Source of the DNA: Pedobacter roseus
GTDB taxonomy: Bacteria > Bacteroidota > Bacteroidia > Sphingobacteriales > Sphingobacteriaceae
Direction of reading: 5' to 3'
NCBI RefSeq assembly: GCF_014395225.1
Contig: NZ_CP060723.1
Location: forward strand, 1,550,001-1,614,000
Length of the DNA stretch: 64,000 nt
Positions 46,008 to 55,607 of this stretch are shown here, in pieces. The position numbers and the translations under genes were made by a program. Under the pieces are notes generated by a model. That model was not told the DNA's origin and ran no database searches. It worked only from the letters and a program-made list of their open reading frames with translations. Position 1 is the first letter of the stretch, and every line of letters begins with the position of its first letter.

Positions 46008-47846
46008 ATGAAGCCTATTATTAAAAATTTAATGCCCTTCGTAATCCTGATTACTTGTTTAACGAGCTTTAAGGGTTACGCGCAGTCTCCGCATACTTTC
46101 AAACTTGCTGATTCTGTTTTTTTGCTCGATAATAAGCCTTTCCAAATCATCTCAGGCGAAATGCATTACCCCCGGATACCGAGAGAAGCATGGCGCGATA
46201 GAATGAAAATGGCTAAAGCAATGGGTTTAAATACCATTGGTACTTACGTATTTTGGAATGTACACGAACCACAGAAAGACCAGTTTGATTTTTCTGGCAA
46301 TAATGATATTGCAGAATTTGTACGTATCGCAAAAGAAGAAGGATTATGGGTATTGCTTCGTCCCAGTCCTTATGTATGTGCCGAATGGGAGTTTGGCGGT
46401 TATCCATTTTGGTTACAGAACATCAAAGGTTTGCAGGTAAGGAGTAAAGAAGCACAATATTTAAAAGAATACAAAGAATACCTTACCGAGATTGGTAAAC
46501 GTTTAGCACCATTGCAGGTTAACCATGGTGGCAACATCTTAATGGTACAGGTAGAAAACGAATATGGATCTTATGGGAATGACAAAGAATACCTGAAGAT
46601 CAATACCCAGCTCTTTAAAGATGCCGGTTTTGATGGCGTGCTTTCTACCTGCGATCCTGTTCCTGCATTAGAAGGTGGTCATTTGGCGGGTTTGCTTCCA
46701 GGTGTAAATGGTATCGATAACCCCGCCCAGATTAGAACGCTGATCAAGAAATATAACAATGGTACCGGACCTTATTTTGTGCCAGAATGGTACCCGGCCT
46801 GGTTCGATTGGTGGGGTACAAAACACCATCAGGTAGATCCAAAAGTGTATGCCAATAAACTAGATACCGTACTTAAAGGAGGGATTTCTATTAACATGTA
46901 TATGTTTCACGGCGGTACAACCAGAGGTTTTATGAATGGGGCAAACTATAACGATTCTACCGCTTACGAACCGCAGATTAGTAGTTATGATTATGATGCC
47001 CCTTTAGATGAGGCAGGGAACGCCACGCCAAAGTTTAAGCTTTTCCGCGAAGCGATTAAAAAGAATTTACCCGCAAACCAAACACTTCCTGCTGTACCTG
47101 CCGCCAAGCCGGCTGCAGCATTGCCTGTAATCACCTTTAACAAATCAACAGACATCTTTAACCTTATTGGGAAACCGCAATTAAATGAAAATCCATTAAC
47201 CTTCGAAGCCCTTAACCAGCCTTATGGTTTTGTATTATACAGCAGCACAATAAAAGGTGGACGTAAAGGCGTAATTAAAATCAACGAGCTGCGTGATTAC
47301 GGCTTAGTGTATATCAATAAAAAACTTGCAGGTGTTTTAGACAGACGCCTTTATCAGGATAGTTTAGTGCTTGATCTTCCTGCTGGCAATGTGCAATTGG
47401 ATATTTTAGTAGAAAACATGGGTCGGATTAATTTTGGGCCTTACCTGCTTAAAAATAACAAAGGGATTACCAAAAATGTAACTTTTAATGGTGAAGAGAT
47501 TAAGTCGTGGAAAATGTACCCCCTGCCATTTGATAAAATAGATAACCAAAAAATACAGCCTAAAGTAAATAGCCAGTCTGCGGCGGTACTTAAATCGGCT
47601 TCCTTTAATTTAACAAAAGTTGCCGACACGTATTTAGATATGCGCCAGTGGGGAAAAGGACTGGTATGGGTTAATGGACATAATTTGGGTAAATATTGGG
47701 CTATTGGACCACAACAAACCATTTATTTACCTGCAGAGTGGCTTGAAAAGGGAAAGAATGAAATTGTAGTTTTCGAACTGCTTAAACCTACGCAGCATAC
47801 ATTAAGCAGCTTAGCTAAACCTATTTTAAATGAACTAAAAAAATAA
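46008..47846 (+). CDS. Glycoside hydrolase family 35 beta-galactosidase
   Basis: A 612-aa secreted exo-beta-galactosidase. Signal peptide about 1-26 (PFVILITCLTSFKGYAQ). The GH35 core starts with FQIISGEMHYPRIPREAWRDR. Acid/base E185 lies in VQVENEYGSYG and nucleophile E260 in FVPEWYPAWFDWWG. C-terminal jelly-roll domains include GLVWVNGHNLGKYWAIGPQ, typical of the family's galactose-binding-like modules. It is fourth in the SusCD operon, after GH30, and would trim terminal galactose from oligosaccharides released by the endo-acting partners. Confidence 0.94.
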   Translation: MKPIIKNLMPFVILITCLTSFKGYAQSPHTFKLADSVFLLDNKPFQIISGEMHYPRIPREAWRDRMKMAKAMGLNTIGTYVFWNVHEPQKDQFDFSGNNDIAEFVRIAKEEGLWVLLRPSPYVCAEWEFGGYPFWLQNIKGLQVRSKEAQYLKEYKEYLTEIGKRLAPLQVNHGGNILMVQVENEYGSYGNDKEYLKINTQLFKDAGFDGVLSTCDPVPALEGGHLAGLLPGVNGIDNPAQIRTLIKKYNNGTGPYFVPEWYPAWFDWWGTKHHQVDPKVYANKLDTVLKGGISINMYMFHGGTTRGFMNGANYNDSTAYEPQISSYDYDAPLDEAGNATPKFKLFREAIKKNLPANQTLPAVPAAKPAAALPVITFNKSTDIFNLIGKPQLNENPLTFEALNQPYGFVLYSSTIKGGRKGVIKINELRDYGLVYINKKLAGVLDRRLYQDSLVLDLPAGNVQLDILVENMGRINFGPYLLKNNKGITKNVTFNGEEIKSWKMYPLPFDKIDNQKIQPKVNSQSAAVLKSASFNLTKVADTYLDMRQWGKGLVWVNGHNLGKYWAIGPQQTIYLPAEWLEKGKNEIVVFELLKPTQHTLSSLAKPILNELKK

Positions 47847-47905
47847 AAAACATTTCGATTTTCTTCTGGTTAACGCCTCACTAACCAAATATTAAATCAT
47901 TACCT

Positions 47906-48964
47906 ATGAAAATTAAAACGTCAATCGCAATGATGGCCGTGATGTTAAGCGCGTGCTTAATGGGCTGTGAAAAGAAAGAATTAATTACAGAAACTCCGCC
48001 TGATATCGGAAAAACAGAAGTTATAGATGCTCAAAAGGCAAATGTAGAATCGGTTGGTGCTGCGGGTATTGCAGGTGTAAATTGGGCCGATGGCCGCGAC
48101 AATTTTGTTGATGGCTGGGTAATCCCCTCAGGCTTAACCGCTGGTGATAATTATACCACAGTATCGGCAAAGGCCAATGCGATATTGACAGGTTTTCAAA
48201 ATAATATGCCGGGTGTAAATACCGTAAGATTACCAATTAATCCGCCTAGCGTAGCAGAAGCATGGTGGGGTGCATATACTGGTGCAATAGATCGTGCACT
48301 AAGCAAGAATATGAAAGTGATTTTGGCTTGTTGGGAGAGTGCATCTTCTCATAATGGTACTATTGATGATACCACTCAGTTTTGGGCCATGTGGCAAACC
48401 GTAGTTAACAAATACGGAAGTAATGCTAATGTATATTTCGAACCTATGAATGAGCCCTATGGTTATACCTTAGCTCAGTTAACCACTATTTATGCCGAAT
48501 GGCTTTCCCGTTACCCCAATGTAAGCAAAGGCCGGATTCTTTTGGGTGGTACCGGCTATTCGGAAAATGTAACCGCTGTTGGGGCAGACAGCCGCTTTTC
48601 GAGTTGCCTCTTATCCCTGCATAATTATGCATTTTGGGCTACCAGAACACAATCGGCCTGGGAAGCCGACTGGCGAAGCCGTTTTGGAAGTTATGCAAGC
48701 CGTACTGTGGTTACGGAATATGGTGCAGCCATGACTACAGGTAAAAATTATACCGGTTCGGTTGGTAGCGATAATGAGATTGCCTATATAGTTGGTTCTA
48801 CCAATGTATTTAGAAACGATAAAGTTGCCAGCGTGTACTGGCCAGGGCTTAGAGATAACGACAGTTACAGTATTCAGAACCGTGGCGGAAGCGGAACAAA
48901 TATTACCTTAACTACCACCAATCAATCGGGATTAACCCGTATCAGGTATGGTTGGGGTTTATAA
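47906..48964 (+). CDS. Glycoside hydrolase family 5 lipoprotein
   Basis: A 352-aa clan-A hydrolase with a lipoprotein signal (LSAC/LMGC, lipidated Cys17 or Cys21), so probably membrane-anchored. The single TIM barrel carries acid/base E183 (VYFEPMNEPYGY) and nucleophile E271 (VVTEYGAAM). The barrel opening VNTVRLPINPP is GH5-like. I cannot assign a GH5 subfamily; endo- or exo-action on a beta-linked backbone is likely, and the cellulase label these proteins often receive should not be trusted. It is the last gene of the operon and a strong terminator follows 17 bp after the stop. Confidence 0.85.
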   Translation: MKIKTSIAMMAVMLSACLMGCEKKELITETPPDIGKTEVIDAQKANVESVGAAGIAGVNWADGRDNFVDGWVIPSGLTAGDNYTTVSAKANAILTGFQNNMPGVNTVRLPINPPSVAEAWWGAYTGAIDRALSKNMKVILACWESASSHNGTIDDTTQFWAMWQTVVNKYGSNANVYFEPMNEPYGYTLAQLTTIYAEWLSRYPNVSKGRILLGGTGYSENVTAVGADSRFSSCLLSLHNYAFWATRTQSAWEADWRSRFGSYASRTVVTEYGAAMTTGKNYTGSVGSDNEIAYIVGSTNVFRNDKVASVYWPGLRDNDSYSIQNRGGSGTNITLTTTNQSGLTRIRYGWGL

Positions 48965-48981
48965 TAAGATTTAAAGAAAAG

Positions 48982-49020
48982 AATCCGTCTCCCGGATAAT
49001 GATTTAAGAGACGGATTTTG
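48982..49020 (+). terminator. Rho-independent terminator closing the SusCD operon
   Basis: Perfect 10-bp stem AATCCGTCTC (48982-48991)/GAGACGGATT (49008-49017) with a 16-nt loop, followed by TT and a T-rich stretch. Confidence 0.8.
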
Positions 49021-49077
49021 CTTGATCAAAATAAAATCTCTGCTGAGCAAACGTTATATACATCAATATTAAAAATA

Positions 49078-49710
49078 TTATTTTTCGGTTTCAATTATGG
49101 CTTGTTTCCTGATTCTGCTCAGTGTTTCAAGTCGCATGCCTATAAATGAAGCCACATACTTTAATGGTACACGGTTAATCAGGTGAGGATAAGAAATCAA
49201 GAACCTTTGATAGCGTTTTAATGCGGTAGGAAGCCTGCAGATGTACGCCCTTTCAGTTGCGCCCTGAAAATAAATTTCGGTCATCTTCCTACCTACGTAG
49301 TTTGCTATAGGGAAATTTTCGTAAAGCAGTTTAGACATTACGTGCGGAATGGCAATTGCAAATACCGGATCGATGGTTTCGATGTACTCGTCTGAGATTT
49401 CATTCTCCCATAAATTTCTGATTGTTCCTGCCAGTTCATTTTCTGCAGCAATCCAGGTGGTAATTTTTTTATTTCCCATTTTTAGGTAGCCATGTACGGC
49501 CCCTTCTAAAATGAGGAAAATATAACGGTTGTGTTTTAATGGCGAAGCAATGTGTTTGTTTTTAGCAAAACGGACAGGAAATGTGTAACGGTTAATAATG
49601 TCTTCAATTTCAGGACTGAGCGGGTGGTAAGACTTAAAGACCGTAATAAGTGGCGAAAAACCACCAAATGCAGCCCATTTATCTTCACCATAAATATTTT
49701 CAATATTCAT
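49078..49710 (-). CDS. Crp/Fnr family transcriptional regulator
   Basis: A 210-aa protein with an N-terminal cyclic-nucleotide-binding-like beta-roll (about 30-130; FLILEGAVHGYLKMGNKKITTWIAAENELAG) and a C-terminal winged-helix tail (LKYVASFIGMRLETLSRIRKQ, about 185-205). The HTH is short and the final wing reduced, as in many small Bacteroidota Crp-like regulators. Residues that bind cAMP in Crp are not obvious. It faces the SusCD operon from the opposite strand with no linked target. Ligand unknown. Confidence 0.88.
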   Translation of the reverse strand: MNIENIYGEDKWAAFGGFSPLITVFKSYHPLSPEIEDIINRYTFPVRFAKNKHIASPLKHNRYIFLILEGAVHGYLKMGNKKITTWIAAENELAGTIRNLWENEISDEYIETIDPVFAIAIPHVMSKLLYENFPIANYVGRKMTEIYFQGATERAYICRLPTALKRYQRFLISYPHLINRVPLKYVASFIGMRLETLSRIRKQAIIETEK

Positions 49711-50089
49711 TAGGGAAAAGCGAATGTATATGTAAAAGTGAAAATAATAATGAAAATAAAAAAGTCAACAATTATCCTTACAACCAAGAGGAATGTTAAT
49801 TTATTTTTCTGGTATAAGGCTTATAAAAATTATGGCAGCGTATAGGGCTGATGATTTCGCTTTTTAGCTGTTTCTTCAGTGGAAAGTGGGATAAGAGCAG
49901 ATAGAAAAGTGATTTTTGGGACAATTAAAAACATATTCCTTTTAAGGGTTTATTAATTTATGATCAAAGTAGCTAAAAAAATGATAATAACGATTTTTTT
50001 TGTTCACGTTTAACGTAATGATTCCTAAATATTTAACTTCATTTTATTTAGTTAACGTTAATTTTCTATTAAATATTTTGGATTTATCC
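49711..50089. other. AT-rich intergenic region, no gene seen
   Basis: Between the Crp/Fnr gene start and the tRNA promoter I find no convincing reading frame, repeat or structured element. It is strongly AT-rich and presumably holds the Crp/Fnr gene's promoter. Confidence 0.6.
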
Positions 50090-50120
50090 TTTGCACGAAT
50101 GAATTTAATTTCTATCTTTG
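50090..50120 (+). promoter_or_regulatory. Bacteroidota sigma-70 type promoter of tRNA-Lys
   Basis: Minus-33 box TTTG (50090-50093), 19-bp spacer, minus-7 box TATCTTTG (50113-50120, consensus TAnnTTTG), 21 bp before the tRNA 5' end. A near-perfect match to the Bacteroidota consensus. Confidence 0.75.
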
Positions 50121-50141
50121 CAGCCCCGCAAGGGGATAAAT

Positions 50142-50214
50142 GATTCCGTAGCTCAGCTGGTAGAGCATTACACTTTTAATGTAGTGGTCCTGGGTTCGAA
50201 TCCCAGCGGGATCA
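50142..50214 (+). tRNA. tRNA-Lys (UUU)
   Basis: A 73-nt cloverleaf. The acceptor stem GATTCCG/CGGGATC has one T-G pair. The D arm is GCTC...GAGC and the anticodon stem TTACA/TGTAG with loop CTTTTAA, giving anticodon UUU. The T arm is CTGGG-TTCGAAT-CCCAG. The discriminator is A73 and the CCA end is not encoded. Confidence 0.97.
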
Positions 50215-50219
50215 CAGAA

Positions 50220-50247
50220 AGCCTCACAGAAATGTGGGGCTTTTTTG
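50220..50247 (+). terminator. Rho-independent terminator of tRNA-Lys
   Basis: Stem AGCCTCACA (50220-50228)/TGTGGGGCT (50233-50241), 9 bp with one G-T pair, tetraloop GAAA, then a six-T run. It starts 5 nt after the tRNA. Confidence 0.92.
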
Positions 50248-50548
50248 TTTCAAGTGTTCCGTCATAAAATAATAAAATACTTCTTTTCGGTGATCATCTG
50301 TTTGAAAAAATGGAACTATAAAATTTTAAAAGCTCAAATGTTGTAAAAAAAAATTATTGTTTAAGATGCGAAGGTGCAATGTTAAACTGTTCGCTGGCGT
50401 ACAATAGTTGTTCGATAATGAACGATTTTATAGATAAATAAATCTAAATATATGCTTCATTAAATGTATAATGCATTTTCTTCTCTTGGCACGTACTTGG
50501 TTGTGGTTGGCTTAGTTATATTTGTTTAACTGATAAATCTGCAATATC

Positions 50549-52930
50549 ATGTTCAGGCTCAATTTAAAAATAGCTTTGCGAAACCTTTGGAGAAATAAGA
50601 CTTCATCGGTGATTAATATTATTGGTCTGGCAATAGGCTTGGCTTCCTGCCTTTTACTGCTATTGTACGTGAACTATGAATGGAATTTTGACAGAGGATT
50701 CAAAGATGTCGACAAGGTTTATCAGGTGATGATCAATTTCCAGGATGCATCAGGAAAAATTACTAGCACTGGTCGCGCACCAGGCAATGGCATCGACGGT
50801 GAGATCAGAAAACGAATCCCGGAAGTTGATGCGGTATCAAGAATCGGCGGAGGCCGCGAGGCGCTCCTTGCCAATGGAAGAACAAGCTTCAAACGGGTTG
50901 AAATATTTGCGGATCCTGAAATACTAAAAATCTACAATTACGAATTTATAGCAGGTAATCCTGCTACTGCGCTTAATCTTCCCAATTCTATCGTAATAAC
51001 AGAACAGACCGCAAAGTTGTTATATGGGGGGATCAATGTGCTCAACAAAAGCATCAAATACAGAAATCAAAGTGACTTGACCATCACTGGTGTAATCAAA
51101 GACTTTCCTGGCAATACTTCCATTAAGTTCGATTGCGTCCTGCCCTGGTCTTTTTACCAGCAGATCAATGAAAATGCCAAAAACTGGGATTGGGGCAGCT
51201 TCAGCTGGTTAGTGATGGTAAAGGTGAATGACCCATCAAAAGTCGATTTAATCAACAACAAGATCAAAAGCATATTTAATGAGAGAAGTTCAGATACTAA
51301 GGCGGAGAATTTCATATTTCCATTCGCCAAAACACATCTCTACAACAATTTTGTTAACGGAAAAAGCGCTGGTGGTGACATTGAAAGAATTTACCTGTTT
51401 GTATGTCTGGCTTTTGGCATTCTGTTAATCGCTTGCATCAATTTTATGAATATGGCGACTGCGAAATCCGAGCGCAGGGCCAAGGAAGTTGGCATCAAGA
51501 AAACTATTGGTGCTACAAGGACTTCATTAATCATGCAATTTTTTACCGAAGCTATGGTACTGACAATGGGAAGTGTTTTGCTGGCTATAACTGTTGTCGA
51601 ACTTACTTTGCCCGTGTTCAACAATTTGCTGGGTACAGAAATCACAATAAACTATATCAATATTTGGTATTGGTTGGTTATTTTTGGAGTGGTATTGGCA
51701 ACCGGATTATTATCAGGATTATATCCTGCCTTGTTCCTGTCTGCTTTTAAACCAATTCAAAATTTAAAAAGAAGGACCGCTAGGGCAAACGCAATCCCTG
51801 TTAATTTAAGACAGGTATTGGTTGTGGGGCAGTTTTGCTTTGCCATTATGCTAGTTATCGCTACGCTTGTGATCTACAAACAGATTAGCTTCATTCAGAA
51901 CAGGCCGATTGGTTATCAGGCAAATTTACTCGCAGAAATGCCGCAGGAGGGAGAGCTCTCCCACAAATTTGAGGTATTTAAATCGGAGGTCTTGAAAACA
52001 GGTGCTGTCACCGCTGTAAACCAGGCTGCGGGCAGCTTTTCCAGTGTGAGTAACTGGTTCGCGGGTTTCGAATGGCCCAATAGGGCTCCAGGAGGACAGG
52101 ATATTGTTTTTAACCGTTTGGAAACAACTTACGATTTTGTGAAGACAAGCGGAGTGGAGTTAGTTGCGGGACGTGATTTTTCTAAAGACTTTGCTTCTGA
52201 TACAGCAGGAGTTTTGCTGAGTAGCTCAGCTGTAAAAGTGATGAATCTTCAAAGTCCACTGGGCACTAAAGTAAAATTGAATGGCAAAGATTTGAAGGTA
52301 ATTGGGGTGTTTAAAGATTTTATTTGGGATTCGCCTTATCAGGCTGGAAAACCAATGGTCATCAATTTCAACAGGTTCAATAGCAATAATATCAACATGC
52401 GTCTGAATCCATCCAACAGTCTGAGCCGGAACGTGGCACTGATCTCAGCAGTGGCAAAGAGGCTAAATCCAGCTTATCCGGTCGACATTAAGTTTGTAGA
52501 CAATCTGTACGCTCAAAAACTGCATTCTGAGAAAATTTTAGGTATACTGGCCAACCTCTTTGGGAGCATAGCGATATTTATTTCATGTATGGGGCTTTAT
52601 GGCCTGGTGGCTTACAGTGCGGAACAGCGCACGAAGGAATTTGGTGTGCGCCGTGTATTGGGCGCCTCAGTGAGCAATATCATAAAGCTGCTCTCGGTTT
52701 CTTTTCTGAAAATGGTATTTGTCGCGGCATTTGTTGGTGCGCCTTTAGCTTATTATCTAATGAGTAAATGGCTTGCTGGTTTTGAATTTAGAATAAGCAT
52801 ATCATTTTCGATTATAATCATCTCGATAGTGGGAACAGCAATGGTTGCATTTTTAACTGTTGGTTTTCAAGCCTATAAAGCAGCAAGAGCCAATCCGGTT
52901 GAGGCTTTAAATATGAGTAAGCCTGGATAA
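50549..52930 (+). CDS. ABC transporter permease, MacB/FtsX family (tandem)
   Basis: A 793-aa inner-membrane protein with the double MacB_PCD plus FtsX layout common in Bacteroidota. TM1 is at about 20-40 (SSVINIIGLAIGLASCLLLLLY), followed by a periplasmic MacB-like domain to about 280, three helices (about 285-385), TM5 near 430, a second periplasmic domain to about 660 and three final helices. ANPVEALNMSKPG ends the protein, a typical coupling tail. Such permeases work as mechanotransmission or export complexes with an ATPase; no ATPase gene is adjacent, so it must pair with one elsewhere. Cargo unknown. Confidence 0.92.
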   Translation: MFRLNLKIALRNLWRNKTSSVINIIGLAIGLASCLLLLLYVNYEWNFDRGFKDVDKVYQVMINFQDASGKITSTGRAPGNGIDGEIRKRIPEVDAVSRIGGGREALLANGRTSFKRVEIFADPEILKIYNYEFIAGNPATALNLPNSIVITEQTAKLLYGGINVLNKSIKYRNQSDLTITGVIKDFPGNTSIKFDCVLPWSFYQQINENAKNWDWGSFSWLVMVKVNDPSKVDLINNKIKSIFNERSSDTKAENFIFPFAKTHLYNNFVNGKSAGGDIERIYLFVCLAFGILLIACINFMNMATAKSERRAKEVGIKKTIGATRTSLIMQFFTEAMVLTMGSVLLAITVVELTLPVFNNLLGTEITINYINIWYWLVIFGVVLATGLLSGLYPALFLSAFKPIQNLKRRTARANAIPVNLRQVLVVGQFCFAIMLVIATLVIYKQISFIQNRPIGYQANLLAEMPQEGELSHKFEVFKSEVLKTGAVTAVNQAAGSFSSVSNWFAGFEWPNRAPGGQDIVFNRLETTYDFVKTSGVELVAGRDFSKDFASDTAGVLLSSSAVKVMNLQSPLGTKVKLNGKDLKVIGVFKDFIWDSPYQAGKPMVINFNRFNSNNINMRLNPSNSLSRNVALISAVAKRLNPAYPVDIKFVDNLYAQKLHSEKILGILANLFGSIAIFISCMGLYGLVAYSAEQRTKEFGVRRVLGASVSNIIKLLSVSFLKMVFVAAFVGAPLAYYLMSKWLAGFEFRISISFSIIIISIVGTAMVAFLTVGFQAYKAARANPVEALNMSKPG

Positions 52931-52947
52931 AGTTATCCATATAATGG

Positions 52948-52972
52948 ATATAAGCTCCATTTAAGCTTATAT
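52948..52972. terminator. Hairpin between convergent genes (possible terminator)
   Basis: Stem ATATAAGCT (52948-52956)/AGCTTATAT (52964-52972), 9 bp perfect, loop 7 nt, in the gap between the ABC permease and the convergent nitrilase gene. The stem is AT-rich and lacks a T run. Confidence 0.4.
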
Positions 52973-53080
52973 GGTTTAAATTATTGAACGTCAACATACG
53001 ATAGTATTCATCCACAAGCTCAACATGGCGGATCCAAATCGGATTTAACTTGATGATCCATTCGTATTTTATTTTACCGA

Positions 53081-54037
53081 TCAGCGATCTTTCTTTTTAA
53101 GCCAGGCAACCTGTTGATTGCTTTCATGCGGTTTACCAAGTATCTTTTTGTAAAGATCAGGTTTTCTGGCTTGGATATACCGGTATCCTCCGGAAGCTGT
53201 AAGTTTATCGGCACTTAATTCAGCTATTGCAAATTCATTACCTAAAGACCTGCATTCGGTCATTATATCTCCAAAAGGGTCCACAATCATCGAACATCCG
53301 TTTTTGAGCTGATCATCATCCATACCAACCGGATTGGAGAAAACCGCATATATTCCATTATCATAAGCCCGTGCAGGAAGCCATTTCATCAGCCATTGGC
53401 GGCCCTTAAGTCCATCGAATTCGGTGCGTAAAAGTTCAGCATTTGCTTCTTTATGCTCCCATAGTCTGGCATCCACAAAGCCTGCTCCGGGGCGGGTAGA
53501 GGGGGTACACATGGTAACATGGGGCATAAAAATAATCTGAGCGCCTAAAAGCGTGGTTGCCCGTACATTTTCTATGATGTTGTTGTCATAGCAAATCAAA
53601 ATGCCGCACTTCCAGCCATATAAATCGAATACCGTAAAAGCTTCACCAGGTAAAAGATGTGGGTTTATAAAAGGGTGTAGTTTTCGGTGTTTGGCAATCA
53701 GGCCATTTCCGTCAACACAAACATAGGCTTTAAAGAGGTTGTCGTTTTCATCTTTTTCGAATAATCCGGCAAGGATAGCAATGTTAAATTCTTTGGCAAT
53801 TTCGATCAGCGTGGTTATGCTCTTACTTTCAGGTATAAATTCTGCCAGTTCTAGCATCTGCGGTTTATTAAGGTGCCTGGCAAAAGTATAACCCGTTATC
53901 GCACATTCGTGGAAGGCAATTGCCTGTGCGCCCTTCTTTGCTGCTTCCATACTTAATTGTTTAATTATCGAAAGGTTATATGCCTTGTCGCCACTCTTGT
54001 TTTCGAACTGAACGGTAGCTATTTTAAAATTTTTCAT
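53081..54037 (-). CDS. Carbon-nitrogen hydrolase (nitrilase superfamily) protein
   Basis: A 318-aa cytoplasmic amidase-type enzyme. The catalytic Glu-Lys-Cys triad is visible: E44 (AFHECAITGY), K119 (KHRKLHP) and C149 (GILICYDNNI). The alpha-beta-beta-alpha sandwich is complete and the length is normal. The group hydrolyses non-peptide C-N bonds (amides, N-carbamoyl compounds or nitriles). The context ICYDN, rather than the ICWD.. of plant-type nitrilases, suggests an amidase or carbamoylase. The AraC gene upstream is on the same strand (74-bp gap) and may regulate it. Substrate unknown. Confidence 0.9.
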   Translation of the reverse strand: MKNFKIATVQFENKSGDKAYNLSIIKQLSMEAAKKGAQAIAFHECAITGYTFARHLNKPQMLELAEFIPESKSITTLIEIAKEFNIAILAGLFEKDENDNLFKAYVCVDGNGLIAKHRKLHPFINPHLLPGEAFTVFDLYGWKCGILICYDNNIIENVRATTLLGAQIIFMPHVTMCTPSTRPGAGFVDARLWEHKEANAELLRTEFDGLKGRQWLMKWLPARAYDNGIYAVFSNPVGMDDDQLKNGCSMIVDPFGDIMTECRSLGNEFAIAELSADKLTASGGYRYIQARKPDLYKKILGKPHESNQQVAWLKKKDR

Positions 54038-54111
54038 TGTTGGTTTTTTAACTGATCAAAACTAATCAGTGCCATCAGGAAAAATTTGTATAAAACCGAC
54101 AATCTGTTTGC

Positions 54112-54918
54112 TTATACCTGCATCAGGTTTATGGCCAGTACATGCTGGGCCTGTTTATAGTGGATGGGGGTAAAACCGGTCATTTTTTTAAAGCTGCGGT
54201 TAAGGTGGGCATGATCGTAATAACCCGAAATATAAATCAAATCAGCTATTTTATCCTTATTGGGCTGTTTTTGAAGTAATTTAAGAAAGTGCTGCAGTTT
54301 AATGGTATCTGTAAATTTTTTAGGCGAGGTACCTATATGTTCACGGAATTTACGTTCCAGCTGTCGTTCGGTGATGGGGAGTGTTTGGAGTAAATCATCA
54401 ATGCTAATCAGTCCATGGTATTCATATATACTGCGCATAGCCAGCTTAAAATCCGTAGTGAGGTATCTTGATGCAATTAGCCGCTTGATTAAAAGCCGTT
54501 CAATAATGGCAATGGCTTCAGTTGTTGATAAGGCCGCCACAATTTGTTCTTCAGCATCACGCGCTGCCTGTCCAAAAAAAATACTTAAAGGCACAGTATC
54601 ATCATTTAATTCGTAAGCTGCGATGCCTAAATGGGTAAATAAGGCATAAGGTTGTAAAACCACGACAATCATTTTTAAATCGGCATGGCTAACGATGGTA
54701 TTATAATGGCTCAGTTGACCATAAACAAAACTCTGCACTTGGGGAGCAGCTGTCGAATTCTCCTCATTCCATTTCAAAAAAGGATCTTTTAAATGAAAAA
54801 CAATACCTGGATTTCCATCAGAAAACATCCGGTAAGATTGTTGTTTACCGATTTTTTGGTCTATAATTAAATAATGTTTAACCAAATCCTGTAATAAATG
54901 ATGCGGAGGTAACTGCAT
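54112..54918 (-). CDS. AraC family transcriptional regulator
   Basis: A 268-aa regulator. The N-terminal domain (about 1-140, starting MQLPPHHLLQDLVKHYLII) is of the type often called DUF6597 in Bacteroidota regulators, not a typical cupin. The C-terminal AraC double HTH spans about 160-262 (ISIDDLLQTLPITERQLERKFREHIG and IADLIYISGYYDHAHLNRSFKKMTGFTPIHYK). It lies directly upstream of the nitrilase gene on the same strand, so control of that amidase is a reasonable guess. Confidence 0.88.
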   Translation of the reverse strand: MQLPPHHLLQDLVKHYLIIDQKIGKQQSYRMFSDGNPGIVFHLKDPFLKWNEENSTAAPQVQSFVYGQLSHYNTIVSHADLKMIVVVLQPYALFTHLGIAAYELNDDTVPLSIFFGQAARDAEEQIVAALSTTEAIAIIERLLIKRLIASRYLTTDFKLAMRSIYEYHGLISIDDLLQTLPITERQLERKFREHIGTSPKKFTDTIKLQHFLKLLQKQPNKDKIADLIYISGYYDHAHLNRSFKKMTGFTPIHYKQAQHVLAINLMQV

Positions 54919-54973
54919 AGGTAAACAAATGTAAGAGAATCAAAGTATAGGCAAAACGTTTAATTGCAATAAA

Positions 54974-55004
54974 ATTGTGTCTGTAGAAATAACGTATATC
55001 TTTG
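54974..55004 (+). promoter_or_regulatory. Candidate promoter of the DUF416 gene
   Basis: Minus-7 box TATCTTTG (54997-55004) matches TAnnTTTG exactly. The minus-33 position has ATTG (54974-54977) with a 19-bp spacer. It lies about 100 bp upstream of the ATG at 55102, on the same strand. Confidence 0.5.
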
Positions 55005-55101
55005 CGGCCTGGCACGTTGATGTATTTGAATATTAAGAAGTATTTTTCTTAATGTTCTTAACTACTTGATGGTCATGATTTGATACAAAATAATATAATT
55101 A

Positions 55102-55596
55102 ATGGATGCTGCCCAGTTTTACGATCTTTTGAGCAAACAATTAACGGTTTTACCTAAAAACAGGTTAATTGGCTTTGGTTTAAATATCTGTGAAAGACTT
55201 TTAATTGATTACGTCGATTTTCATAGGGAATTTAACTGGGGAAATTCTGAAGTATTAAAAGAATGCATCCATTATATTAAAGATTCAATGGGAAATAAAG
55301 CTGACGCAGAAAAAGTTAATCAACTTTTAAGCAGCCTGGAAGAAGTTTTACCTGATACCGAAGAATTTACCGATCCATTGGGTACTTACGCCCTGAATGC
55401 CGGTTGTGCTGTGTTCGAACTATTAGAATACCTGATCGATCCAGAAATAGACCATTTATTAAATATCAGTAGTGTAATTACCGATACCATTGATTTTAAA
55501 TTAAGTGAGCTTGAAACGGATTTAAGTGAAGAAGAATTGTTAAAACACCCCGAGATACGCAAAGAGTGGGACAATCAACTGGAATTAAGCAAATAA
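55102..55596 (+). CDS. DUF416-like (YjaG-like) family protein
   Basis: A 164-aa acidic, helical protein without signal peptide. The opening FYDLLSKQLTVLPKNRLIGFGLNICERLLIDY and the central DPLGTYALNAGCAVFELLEYLID resemble the DUF416/YjaG pattern (a helical bundle of unknown function). I base this on resemblance only. It has its own promoter-like element and stands alone; the XRE-type gene converges 11 bp downstream. Confidence 0.72.
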   Translation: MDAAQFYDLLSKQLTVLPKNRLIGFGLNICERLLIDYVDFHREFNWGNSEVLKECIHYIKDSMGNKADAEKVNQLLSSLEEVLPDTEEFTDPLGTYALNAGCAVFELLEYLIDPEIDHLLNISSVITDTIDFKLSELETDLSEEELLKHPEIRKEWDNQLELSK

Positions 55597-55607
55597 AAGC
55601 TTAATGT

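Noticed and set aside
50142..50214. tRNA-Lys as an integration site for a mobile element
   Set aside because: No integrase, no direct repeat of the tRNA 3' end and no composition break were seen nearby.
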